Assembly: GCA_963772595.1 (NCBI GenBank) | Contig: CAVYXZ010000015.1 | Coordinates: 62,001-126,000 of the forward strand | Direction: 5' to 3' | Source: CAVYXZ01 sp963772595 | Lineage (GTDB): Bacteria; Chloroflexota; Anaerolineae; Aggregatilineales; Phototrophicaceae | DNA length: 64,000 nt | Part shown: piece by piece, positions 1 to 8,392 of the stretch | How positions within the stretch are numbered: the stretch's first letter is position 1 | How the letters are laid out: each line of letters begins with the position of its first letter | Notes under the pieces: generated by a model | The model's database searches: none | Seen by the model: the letters and a program-made list of their open reading frames with translations, nothing else | What the model was told of the DNA's origin: nothing | Program-made: the position numbers and the translations under genes

Positions 1-2
1 CT

Positions 3-848
3 ATAACATCCAGAGCGGCAGCCGCCGTCGTCCTGCCCCGGCCTGTTAATGCGATCAGCCATAATGGACATTATGCCCTCAGCCTGACTTATGGGCGGCT
101 TCAGCGGATGCGCAAAGTCGTCGGCTATGCAGGCACGGTCGATCCCAACCCGGATGCCAAACACCCGGAGAACGACGGTGTCTTCCTGGTCGATCTCCTG
201 TCCGGCGAAACCCGGCTGATCGTGTCCATCAAGCAAGTTTTTGAGACCCTGGTCGCCCGGCACCCTATCCTGGCCGAGAAGGACATGTGGTTCAATCACG
301 TGGGCTTCAACCCATCGGATACACGCTTTTTCTTCCTGGCGCGCTGCTGGGAGGGTGATGAACTGCAAACCGGCATGTTCACCGCCAACCTCGATGGCAG
401 CGACCTGCGCGAGGCCGTCCCCTTCGGCACGCGAGTCTCGCATTTTACCTGGCGTAATGACCGGCAGATTCTCTTCACCAGTAATTACCGGGGCCGGGGG
501 CGCGAACACGTCCAGGTGACGGACGGCCTGGCCGATTTTCGTCCACTGGCCGAAGGCAAACTCGCGTTTGACGGCCACATGAGCTTTTCGCCTGATGGCA
601 AATGGCTGGTGACGGATCAGAATGTGCTGGATGGCCTCGAAAAATGGCTGATGCTGGTGCGTATGGCTGATGAAGAGGTCACGCTGCTGCATCAATTCCC
701 GATGCTGGAGCCGCGCTATTGGACGGGCGATTTGCGCTGTGATCTGCACTCGCGCTGGAACCGGCGTGGGGATACGATCTGCGTCGATGCGCTGAATGCC
801 GCCGACGGCACACGGCAGCTTCACCTGGTCCAGCTCGACTTGCCCTGA
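3..848 (+). CDS. Oligogalacturonate lyase-like beta-propeller protein, 5'-truncated by window edge
   Basis: The reading frame is open from the first bases of the window, so the true start lies upstream; the internal ATG at 108 is not the start. The visible 281 residues read like the TolB/WD40-type propeller of oligogalacturonate lyase-like proteins, with blade motifs HVGFNPSDTRFFFLAR and GHMSFSPDGKWLVTDQ and a C-terminal DLHSRWNRRGDTI segment. Such proteins cleave unsaturated uronate oligomers or bind related sugars in the cytoplasm. KduI and KduD, which process the uronate product, lie just downstream on the other strand, which supports a role in pectin or uronate use. Substrate is inferred; a generic propeller protein is the alternative. 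Confidence 0.6.
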   Translation: MTSRAAAAVVLPRPVNAISHNGHYALSLTYGRLQRMRKVVGYAGTVDPNPDAKHPENDGVFLVDLLSGETRLIVSIKQVFETLVARHPILAEKDMWFNHVGFNPSDTRFFFLARCWEGDELQTGMFTANLDGSDLREAVPFGTRVSHFTWRNDRQILFTSNYRGRGREHVQVTDGLADFRPLAEGKLAFDGHMSFSPDGKWLVTDQNVLDGLEKWLMLVRMADEEVTLLHQFPMLEPRYWTGDLRCDLHSRWNRRGDTICVDALNAADGTRQLHLVQLDLP

Positions 849-916
849 TTTCCCTTGCGTCCCTCTGGCGGAGAACGCGCTAGAATATGGCACCGTTGGA
901 TGCAAAGGGACACGTC

Positions 917-2637
917 ATGACATTGGATCTCATCCTCTACAAGGCCCAAATTGCCGATGTCTTCCGGCTGAGATTGTTCGAAGGCTGGGTAGGTATTCGG
1001 GCAGGCCGCTTCGCCTATGTGGAAGAAGGCGCGCCGCCGGATGACCTGACCGCCGCCCTGCGCCAGGATGTGAACGGGCTGATTCTGGCTCCGGGTCTGG
1101 TCGAATCGCACATGCACATCGAATCCAGCCTGATTACCCCGCGCCGCTTTGCCGAGACGGTCCTGCCCTACGGTACGACGACCATCCTGAGCGACCCGCA
1201 CGAGGTCGCCAACGTCGCCGGGGAACAGGGCGTGCGCTGGATGTTCGCCGCTTCGCGCAATCTGCCGCTGAAAATCTACCATTCCATTCCTAGCTGCATC
1301 CCGGCGACCGACCCCGAATACGAGTGGACGGCGCAGGTCTTCGACGCGGATGTCATTACCCGGCTGGCCGACGATCCCTCGGTGATTGCCCTGGGTGAGG
1401 TCATGGACTACCGGGGCCTGATGGGCGATAACGAACGCCTGCAAGCCATCGTCCGGGCCGCGTGGCAGGCGGGCCTGATGGTCGAAGGGCATATCCCCAG
1501 CCTGCGCGGGCCAGCGCTCTCGGAGTATCTCGAACACGGGGTCGGCTCGGATCACACTCAGGCGGACCCGGAGAAAATCGAGGAGCAGCTTTCCAAAGGG
1601 CTGGCCGTCATGCTGCAAACCAAGTCGATCACGGCGGACAACATGGCGACGGTCATGAACCTGCCGGATCGCTCGCGCGTTTTCCTGGTGACGGACGATA
1701 TTGAACCCTCGCTGCTGATCGGCGGCCATCTCTCGCGCATCGTGCAGCTTGCCATCCAGCACGGCCTGCCGCCGTTGGAAGCCTGGGCCTCGGCCTCGAT
1801 TCGCCCGGCGCGCTACATGGGCCTGCGCAATGTCGGCGGCATCGCCCCCGGTTTCCGCGCCGATTTTGTGTTGATGCGCGATCTGGCCGAATTCCCGCCG
1901 GAAGCGGTCTACGTGGGTGGTGAGCGCATCGCGCAGCAGGGGAGAATCGCGCCCGTGCAGTGGCCGGATCTGCCGCCCATGCCTGCTGAATACGCCGTGC
2001 CCGGCCCGCTGGAACCCGCTGATTTCCGGCTGGTTCCTGACGACAGTCGAAGCGGCTCAGGTGACGGCTAACGTGGTCACGATCCAGGATGCGCCGACCC
2101 TCCTGACGATATTAGAGCGGATCAACGTTGCAGTGGATCAGGCGGGCAATCCGGTCTTCGAAGCAGGGGACGAGTTTGCGCTGGCGGCGGTCTTCGCCCG
2201 CGACGGCTCCTCCCATGCGGTTGGCATTATCAAGAATACCGGGCTGGAGGCCGGGGGCTTCGCCAGTACGGTGGCGCATGACTGCCACAATCTGCTGGTG
2301 ATCGGGCGCGACGCCGGTCTCGATGAGCCGGGCGGCCCAGGAGGTCCATACGATGGGCGGCGGGGTGGCGGTGGCAAAGGGTGCTGGATTGCTGGCAAGC
2401 CTGCCCCTGCCGTATTTTGGCCTGCTGAGTGATGCGCCGGTGCCCGATGTCGCCCGCAAGCTGGGGGCGATAGAGACGGCGCTGCACGACTCAGGTATGG
2501 TTCATCAGCGTCCGTTTCTGCTGCTGTCGTTGATGGCCCTCAGTGTCATTCCCTATGTCAAGTTCACCGATAAAGGCGTCATGGATACCGAGCAGCGCCA
2601 GCTTCTGCCCACCTGGGTCTACGCACAGAAGAACTAA
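917..2637 (+). CDS. ade: Adenine deaminase, frame broken twice
   Basis: Adenine deaminase turns adenine into hypoxanthine plus ammonia in purine salvage. The N-terminal amidohydrolase part carries the metal-binding ESHMHIESS motif (His65, His67) and runs to about 2040. The family C-terminal domain continues in the next frame (from TVEAAQVTANVV to about 2315) and ends in the third frame (from MSRAAQEVHTMGGG to the stop at 2635-2637). The combined length, about 573 residues, is normal for the family. Removing one C near 2038 and one G near 2316 gives a continuous protein, so both lesions look like +1 insertions. The ATG at 917 is preferred over an upstream ATG at 887 because family members start with this segment. 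The stop overlaps the stop of the convergent kduD. Confidence 0.85.
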
Positions 2638-3401
2638 CGCGCCAACCAGCCGCCATCCACCGAAATCAGCGTGCCGTGCATGTAATCGGATGCAGCGGAG
2701 GCCAGAAAGACGACCGTCCCTTTCAGGTCATCAGGCTGGCCCCAGCGATTGGCCGGGATGCGTTCGAGAATCGCTTTGCTGCGTTCTGGATTATCCTGCA
2801 AGGCCTGGGTGTTATCGGTGCGGAAGTAGCCCGGCGCGATGGCATTGACGTTAATGCCCTTCGCGGCCCATTCATTCGCCAGGGCGCGTGTCAGACCGGC
2901 GACGCCATGCTTGGCAGCGGTATAGGCTGGCACCGTGATGCCGCCTTGATATGACAGCAGCGAGGCGATCTGCACGATCTTGCCACCGTCGTGCTGCGCC
3001 ATGTGGCGCGCGGCGAACTGCGACAGGAAGAATACCGCCTTGAGGTCCACTTGAATGACGTCGTCCCAATCGGATTCGCTGAAATCCAGCGCCGGGCTGC
3101 GCCGGATGATGCCCGCGTTATTCACGAGAATGTCCAGCTTGCCGAGGGCTGATGTCGTCTGAGCGATGACCGCTTCTAAATCCGCCGTGCTGGCCTCGCT
3201 CAAGTCGCACTTCACCGGCAGGAACCGGCGGCCAAGCGCTTCGACCGCTGCTTGTGTTTCTTCGTGGCGGCTGTTGTAGAGGCCCGCGATGTCCGCGCCT
3301 GCTTCGGCGAGGGCCAGTGCCATTGCAGCGCCCAGTCCGCGGCCTACCCCCGTGACTAAAGCAACCTTGCCGTCCAGGCGAAAGCTGTCGAGTATGCTCA
3401 A
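2634..3401 (-). CDS. kduD: 2-dehydro-3-deoxy-D-gluconate 5-dehydrogenase (KduD), SDR family
   Basis: A 255-residue short-chain dehydrogenase with the cofactor motif TGVGRGLG (residues 17-24), NNAG (94-97), Ser147 and the catalytic YTAAK (Tyr160, Lys164). Its best match by reading is KduD, which oxidises 3-deoxy-D-glycero-2,5-hexodiulosonate to 2-keto-3-deoxygluconate with NAD(P), the step after KduI in pectin and uronate breakdown. kduI lies 13 bases upstream on the same strand, so the two are almost certainly co-transcribed. Length and C-terminal SVDGGW motif fit the family. Another sugar SDR is possible but the kduI pairing makes KduD much the likeliest. Confidence 0.9.
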   Translation of the reverse strand: MSILDSFRLDGKVALVTGVGRGLGAAMALALAEAGADIAGLYNSRHEETQAAVEALGRRFLPVKCDLSEASTADLEAVIAQTTSALGKLDILVNNAGIIRRSPALDFSESDWDDVIQVDLKAVFFLSQFAARHMAQHDGGKIVQIASLLSYQGGITVPAYTAAKHGVAGLTRALANEWAAKGINVNAIAPGYFRTDNTQALQDNPERSKAILERIPANRWGQPDDLKGTVVFLASAASDYMHGTLISVDGGWLAR

Positions 3402-3414
3402 GGTGCGGCTCCTT

Positions 3415-4248
3415 CTAGCGTAAGGCCGTCATCGGGACGGCGTCCATATCGGTGAAAGCCTGATTTTCGCCCGCCATCGCCCAGATAAAGGCGTAGTTGC
3501 TCGTGCCCATCCCGGCATGGATCGACCAGCTCGGCGAAATGACCGCCTGTTTATCCCGCATGACCAGATGGCGTGTCTCGTCGGGTTCGCCCATCAGGTG
3601 AAAGACCACGTTGTCGTCGGGGATGTCAAAATACAAGTAGGCTTCCATCCGGCGCGCGTGCGTGTGCGCAGGCATGGTATTCCACATGTTGTTCGCTTCC
3701 AGCAGTGTGACGCCTAACACGATCTGCGCGCTCTTGACGCCGTCGGGATGAATGTATTTGTAGATGGTGCGCGTGTTGCTGTGCTGAATATCGCCCAGGT
3801 GAACCGGTTCGGCATCGGCCAGTTTGATGTGTGCTGTCGGATAGGCCGCGTGAGCAGGCGCGCTGAAAAGGTAATAGTGCGCTGGATTCGCTGCATCATC
3901 GCTGGCGAACAGCAGCTCCTGTTTTCCCCTGCCGACGTACAGGCCGTCCTGTTTGACCAGCGAGAAGCTTTCGCCATCCACGCGGATCGTGCCCGGCCCG
4001 CCGACGTTGACAATCCCGACTTCGCGGCGCTCCAGGAAGTAATCGGCGGCCAGGTCTTTCGCATTCGCCTCCAGCTTGATCGCTGAATCCGTCGGCACGA
4101 CCCCGCCCAGAATGACACGGTCGATGTGACTGTAAACGAGGTTGAGGGTGCCAGGGGCAAATAAGCTGCCGGCGTGAAAATTTGCGTAGAGTTCATCGCT
4201 GCTCATGGTCTTCACGGCGTCCTGATGAACCGGGTAACGCATGTCCAT
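3415..4248 (-). CDS. kduI: 5-dehydro-4-deoxy-D-glucuronate isomerase (KduI)
   Basis: KduI converts 5-keto-4-deoxyuronate to 2,5-diketo-3-deoxygluconate, feeding KduD. The 277-residue length matches the family. The zinc ligands of the cupin fold are visible as HTHARRME (His195, His197, Glu202) and His244 in SIHAGMGTSNYAF. The start at 4248 is chosen because family members begin with MDxRYPVH and a GGGAG ribosome site sits just upstream; an upstream ATG at 4299 would add 17 unlikely residues. It is the first gene of a kduI-kduD pair. A sulfatase gene follows upstream on the same strand, 120 bases away. Confidence 0.93.
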   Translation of the reverse strand: MDMRYPVHQDAVKTMSSDELYANFHAGSLFAPGTLNLVYSHIDRVILGGVVPTDSAIKLEANAKDLAADYFLERREVGIVNVGGPGTIRVDGESFSLVKQDGLYVGRGKQELLFASDDAANPAHYYLFSAPAHAAYPTAHIKLADAEPVHLGDIQHSNTRTIYKYIHPDGVKSAQIVLGVTLLEANNMWNTMPAHTHARRMEAYLYFDIPDDNVVFHLMGEPDETRHLVMRDKQAVISPSWSIHAGMGTSNYAFIWAMAGENQAFTDMDAVPMTALR

Positions 4249-4368
4249 GATGGTATCTCCCAATGGCAAGGCTAATGAATGCGGCCCAAGCCGCATCACA
4301 CCATAGTATAACGCGCCTCCAGACCCTCCTGATTTTGAGCAGCCGATTTGTTCCCTGTAAATCTCATC

Positions 4369-5664
4369 TCAGGGGACGTCTCCCCGCAGCGCCCGGATCG
4401 CCCGGTCATAGTAGGGCGATGCTACCGGACCCTCCAGCAGCGGGTCTTCGGTCTCCTGCATCCAGGCCAGCAGCCGTGTCCGCAGATCCGCTTCAATGTC
4501 TGCATAGGCAGGCTGCCCGGCCAGATTGTCCGTTTCGTCAGGGTCTGCCTCCAGGTCGTAGAGTTCGACGGGCGGCGGCTTCACGGTGAGTGTGTCGATC
4601 ATCTGCGGATAGATCGGGCTGTGCATAATGTCTGCCGGAACGTTGATAATGCCGACCTCGGCGTTCCAGATGAGCTTGTAGCGTGTGGTACGGATCGCGC
4701 GCTGAGGTTCGTATTGAGAGTGGAAGGTCTTCTCGCCATAGATATACTCGCGCGGGCGGTAATCCTGGCCTTGCAGCAGGCTCCAGTAGCTGCGGCCTTG
4801 CAGTGACGGCGGAATGTCGATCCCCAGGGCGTCCAGCACTGTCGGCACGAGATCCACATGGCTGATTAACTCCGGCAGGACGCGCCCGCCGGTCAGGCCC
4901 AGCGGCTCAGCGTACATGATGAGCGCTGTCTCCAGGCCAGGGTCATACATTGTGCATTTGGCGCGCGGCATCGCCAGACCATGATCGGTGGTGAAAATCA
5001 CCCAGCTATCCTTATACAGGTCCAGGCGTTCCAGAGCCGCCAGGATGTCGCCGACCGCGCTGTCCATGCGCTGAATATCGCCCTGTAAATCGGCCAGTTC
5101 CGTGCGCGCCTCCGGTGTATCCGGCAGGTAAGGCGGAATTGTAATGCCTCTGGCGTCATAAGGTGGGGCCTGGTGGTAGCCGCCGGTGCCGTCGCGGTGC
5201 GGTTCGATGAAGCCGACGTTGAGGAAGAAGGGCCGTTCGTGCGGCTGTTCCAGAAAGCGAATCGCAGAGTCGGCCAGTTCCGGCGCACCACGCCCTGGCA
5301 GAACATGCTCAAAGCCCAGGCGTTTGACATTCTCAGGTGTCGATTGGAGGACATGCTGCACGCCGATATGGGCGGTTTCGTAACCTGCCGCTTGCAGATA
5401 CTGCGCCAGGTAGCGTTCCTGATCGTCGAGCTTCCAGAAAAACGGCGCGTGTGTCAGGCCAAGCACCCCGGTATTGTGTGCGTAGCGTCCCGTATAGAGC
5501 GTGGCCCGGCTGGGGCTGCACTGCGGCGCGGTGCAGAAGCTATTCTCAAAGCGCAGACCGCGCGCGGCGAGTCCGTCCAGGTTATCGGAGGGGACGCCAG
5601 CAGCGCCATAGCAGGCCAGATGTTGGCCCAGGTCGTGGCAGTCGATCATTATCAGGTGGGTCAT
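4369..5664 (-). CDS. Arylsulfatase-family sulfatase
   Basis: A 431-residue type I sulfatase (alkaline phosphatase superfamily). The formylglycine signature CSPSR (Cys49-Arg53) followed by ATLYTGR is intact, so an active enzyme needs a sulfatase-modifying enzyme, which is not in this window. Other conserved parts are the N-terminal metal site (IMIDCHDLG) and FTTDHGLAMPR. No signal peptide is visible, so it acts in the cytoplasm or is exported another way. Its place between kduI and a GH42 glycosidase suggests desulfation of a sulfated uronate-containing polysaccharide fragment; that substrate is inference. Confidence 0.88.
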   Translation of the reverse strand: MTHLIMIDCHDLGQHLACYGAAGVPSDNLDGLAARGLRFENSFCTAPQCSPSRATLYTGRYAHNTGVLGLTHAPFFWKLDDQERYLAQYLQAAGYETAHIGVQHVLQSTPENVKRLGFEHVLPGRGAPELADSAIRFLEQPHERPFFLNVGFIEPHRDGTGGYHQAPPYDARGITIPPYLPDTPEARTELADLQGDIQRMDSAVGDILAALERLDLYKDSWVIFTTDHGLAMPRAKCTMYDPGLETALIMYAEPLGLTGGRVLPELISHVDLVPTVLDALGIDIPPSLQGRSYWSLLQGQDYRPREYIYGEKTFHSQYEPQRAIRTTRYKLIWNAEVGIINVPADIMHSPIYPQMIDTLTVKPPPVELYDLEADPDETDNLAGQPAYADIEADLRTRLLAWMQETEDPLLEGPVASPYYDRAIRALRGDVP

Positions 5665-5867
5665 CGCTAGCCTTTCACTGCTCCGTGTGGGAGTCTCTCA
5701 ACCGTAAGCTTCTGGAGATCGGAACCGGATGACTGTCCTGCGCAGTGACCACCGGTTCGATCTGAGAGGGAATTTAACCCTAATTAGTCTCCCTGACAAC
5801 AGAGCGCCAAAGCACGCGGCTCTCATTGAGTTGTCAGCGGTCGAGGCGGGTACCCGACTGACAGGGC

Positions 5868-7949
5868 CTAAGATTGAGCCTGGACAACAATCTTGACGTC
5901 CCAGGCCCCAATGCGGAGCGCCTCACCCTCGGTGAGAGAAGCGTCGCTGAGCAGTTCCCGGCTTCCCGAAATGGCGGGCAGTGTCTGCGGGTGCCACGAC
6001 CAGTTGGTAAAGAAAAGAAGCCGTTCACCCGTGGTGGCCTGCGCCGTGACGACACGCACTGTCTCCGGTAAATCTTCAAAGAGGCGCTTGATACCGGCCT
6101 GCTCCATCGTCCACGCCGCCAGCGCCTGTCCCAGGCCCGCGTTGGGCAGGGTACCGCAGTAGGTCACACGCCCCTTGCCGAAGCTTTGCGTGGTCACGGC
6201 GGCAAAGCGTCCGAAATGCGGATGCTCATAGCTGACCAGCGCTTCCGCCAATTCAAGCTCCAGCCCATCGGCCCAGGCTGTCGCCGCTGAACCATCCGGC
6301 AGAGACAGTTTGTCTGAGCGAACCGGTACCGAGTCAAATAGATTGCTGTACTCGGTGTAGCTGGCACCAACCGCCTGACGCAGCGGCCCAGGCGCACGGT
6401 CCCATCGGGCGCGAGCATATTCATCACCATAGCCGCTGCGGAAGGTCACCAGCAGATGACCACCGTTTTCCGCATAGTCTGACAGCCGCTTGAGCAAGGC
6501 ATCATCCGCCGCGTAGAGGGCCGGGACGATGACGAGCGGATATTTCTCAAAGTCCTGTTCGGGATGCACAATGGCCGTTTGGGCAGACAGATTGAAGTAA
6601 TGCCGGTACATCGTGTCGAATATGCGCGTATACGTGCCGGGATCGGGCTTATTGGTCCCCGCTATCGAGAGCGAAGGCAGGAATTCGAGCGCGTACTTGC
6701 TGTCCTCGTGGTAGAGAAATGCGACGTTGGCCTCCGGGCTTAGGTCGCTGAGGATGTCGTTATGCTGGATGAGTTCTGCGCCGATGTGTTCGAATTCCTG
6801 GGCGATCCGTCCCTTTTCCAGGCTGTGGCCCAAGACACCGCCCCAATAAGTTTCGATGCCATAGTGCAGGGTGTGCCAGTGCCAGTAGGCGACCATGTTG
6901 CATCCCTTGCTGATGAAGCTGTAGACATCCAGGCGCAGTTGACCTTCATAGCCGGGATAGTTGGTGTGCGAGCCGCCGATACTGTTGGCATTCAATTCGG
7001 TGATCAGAAAATTGGCATCCTTAGCGCTGCGTGCCCAATCGCCATTGAGAAAGATGTTGGAGACGCCCATTTCATTGCGTCGTCTTGCCATCCACTCCGG
7101 TGCGCCAATATCCGTATTGGTATCACGATCAAGTTCCAGGCCGGACTGCGTGACGTGATAGGGGTTGATGGCGACGACATCCAGGCTCTTTGAAATCTCA
7201 AAGACGTTAGCTTCACCTCGGCTGTAGGCACCGACGAAGTCATGGGTGATAAACTGGTCGTCGCGGGCATATTCTCTGACGAGCTGCGTTTGCCAGTTCA
7301 GAAATTCTGTAACCAGAGATGCCTGAAAGCGCCGCCAATCCAGATCGTAACCAGGGGTCGTATTGCCATCAGGCTTCCACAATTCATCCCATGCGTTGAT
7401 GCGATGCGACCAGTAGGTCAGCCCCCACACCTCGTTGACCCGCTCGACAGTCTGATACTTGTCTTTGAGATACCACAGGAATTTCTGAAACACATCGGGG
7501 TTGTGAAGCTGCCCACTGCTGGTTTCGTTGTCGATCTGATAGCCGATGATCGCAGGGTGAGCCGCATAATGGCTGATCAGCTTGCGGATGATACGCTCGG
7601 CATAATAGAGATAAAGCGGATGCGCCAGGTTCATATTTTGACGCGCGCCGTAAGGGACATACTGGCCGCTTGAGCGCTGCGCCATGACTTCGGGGTGTTT
7701 CTTTGCCAGCCAGGGGGGAATAGCGTAGGTCGGCGTCCCAAAAATAACTTTGATCCCCGCAGCGTGCATCGCGTCAATGACCCGATCCATCCAGTCTAAC
7801 TTGAACACCCCGTCTTCTGGCTCCCAACTGGTCCAGGTAGACTCGCCCAGGCGCACAACCGTGAGATTCATCTCTTTCATGAGATCAATATCGTCTTCTA
7901 GACGCTCATAGGGCTGGTACTCATGATAATAGGCAGCGCCATACAACAT
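5868..7949 (-). CDS. Beta-galactosidase, glycoside hydrolase family 42
   Basis: A 693-residue GH42 enzyme. The family start (MLYGAAYYHEYQP), the acid/base region GYQIDNETSSG (Glu142) and the nucleophile region FLITELNANS (Glu318) are all readable. A trimerisation-like middle domain (about 385-600) and a C-terminal beta domain follow, as usual for the family. GH42 proteins are intracellular and release beta-linked galactose, or arabinose, from oligosaccharides. An AAGGAGA ribosome site precedes the ATG. Directly upstream lies a relic of a LacI-type regulator that may once have controlled this gene. It belongs with the sulfatase and Kdu genes by orientation. Confidence 0.93.
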   Translation of the reverse strand: MLYGAAYYHEYQPYERLEDDIDLMKEMNLTVVRLGESTWTSWEPEDGVFKLDWMDRVIDAMHAAGIKVIFGTPTYAIPPWLAKKHPEVMAQRSSGQYVPYGARQNMNLAHPLYLYYAERIIRKLISHYAAHPAIIGYQIDNETSSGQLHNPDVFQKFLWYLKDKYQTVERVNEVWGLTYWSHRINAWDELWKPDGNTTPGYDLDWRRFQASLVTEFLNWQTQLVREYARDDQFITHDFVGAYSRGEANVFEISKSLDVVAINPYHVTQSGLELDRDTNTDIGAPEWMARRRNEMGVSNIFLNGDWARSAKDANFLITELNANSIGGSHTNYPGYEGQLRLDVYSFISKGCNMVAYWHWHTLHYGIETYWGGVLGHSLEKGRIAQEFEHIGAELIQHNDILSDLSPEANVAFLYHEDSKYALEFLPSLSIAGTNKPDPGTYTRIFDTMYRHYFNLSAQTAIVHPEQDFEKYPLVIVPALYAADDALLKRLSDYAENGGHLLVTFRSGYGDEYARARWDRAPGPLRQAVGASYTEYSNLFDSVPVRSDKLSLPDGSAATAWADGLELELAEALVSYEHPHFGRFAAVTTQSFGKGRVTYCGTLPNAGLGQALAAWTMEQAGIKRLFEDLPETVRVVTAQATTGERLLFFTNWSWHPQTLPAISGSRELLSDASLTEGEALRIGAWDVKIVVQAQS

Positions 7950-8028
7950 ACCGGAATCTCCTTAGTCTGTTCTCGACCAATGGCGGTCAGCATCGACTTT
8001 GGCCCGTAGAAGTCCAGACGCAAAATAA

Positions 8029-8150
8029 TCAGCCCCATCGTGTGTGGGCACTCAGGCTGCGGGCGATTGCGTTGGGTGGGTAGCCAGGACGGTCGATGAC
8101 AGCTTGCGCACGCTCACGAGTAACGCGGGCAATTGTTAATCACTCTGGTA
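8029..8150 (-). pseudogene. Relic of a LacI-family regulator (DNA-binding part only)
   Basis: On the minus strand, translation of 8128-8150 gives TRVINN and, one frame over, 8029-8127 gives RVTRERAQAVIDRPGYPP followed by NAIARSLSAH and a stop. Together these match the helix-turn-helix and hinge of LacI-family repressors, from the VSRVINN helix to the hinge. No recognisable start and no ligand-binding domain remain. Between this and the GH42 start only about 80 bases are left, where a whole repressor would need about 1 kb. The region 7950-8268 holds this relic, a terminator and nothing else I can name. Confidence 0.65.
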
Positions 8151-8224
8151 CCGATTGGCCGAATATAAGCGGAAACAAAGGGGCTGTCAATGCGAGACGG
8201 CGAGCCTGCACCTCTAATTACAAA

Positions 8225-8247
8225 AACACGGCCATCTCAGCCGTGTT
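8225..8247 (-). terminator. Rho-independent terminator of tRNA-Val
   Basis: Perfect 8-bp arms AACACGGC / GCCGTGTT around a 7-base loop, with a T-rich tract on both strands. It lies 21 bases past the 3' end of tRNA-Val on the minus strand. Confidence 0.8.
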
Positions 8248-8268
8248 CTTTTACCTTCTGTATCGTTT

Positions 8269-8341
8269 TGGGCAATATAGGACTCGAACCTATAACCTCT
8301 CCCACGTCAAAGGAACGCTCTGCCAGTTGAGCTAATTGCCC
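8269..8341 (-). tRNA. tRNA-Val (anticodon GAC)
   Basis: The minus strand folds into a full cloverleaf of 73 bases: acceptor GGGCAAT/ATTGCCC, D arm GCTC-AACTGGCA-GAGC, anticodon stem TTCCT/GGGAG with loop TTGACGT, and T arm ATAGG-TTCGAGT-CCTAT. The anticodon GAC reads valine codons GTC and GTT. The discriminator base is A and CCA is not encoded. Confidence 0.95.
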
Positions 8342-8355
8342 TCATTATGGGCCTA

Positions 8356-8383
8356 AGTATAGTGCAATCAAGCACTTTTGCAA
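8356..8383 (-). promoter_or_regulatory. Sigma-70-type promoter of tRNA-Val
   Basis: On the minus strand TTGCAA (-35) and TATACT (-10) are separated by 16 bases, with the -10 box 14 bases before the mature tRNA 5' end. Confidence 0.6.
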
Positions 8384-8392
8384 GAGCCTGTT

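Noticed and set aside
4369..5664. Sulfatase plus TauE-like sulfite exporter (38020) as one sulfur pathway
   Set aside because: The genes are 33 kb apart, in different operons, and nothing in the sequence links them.
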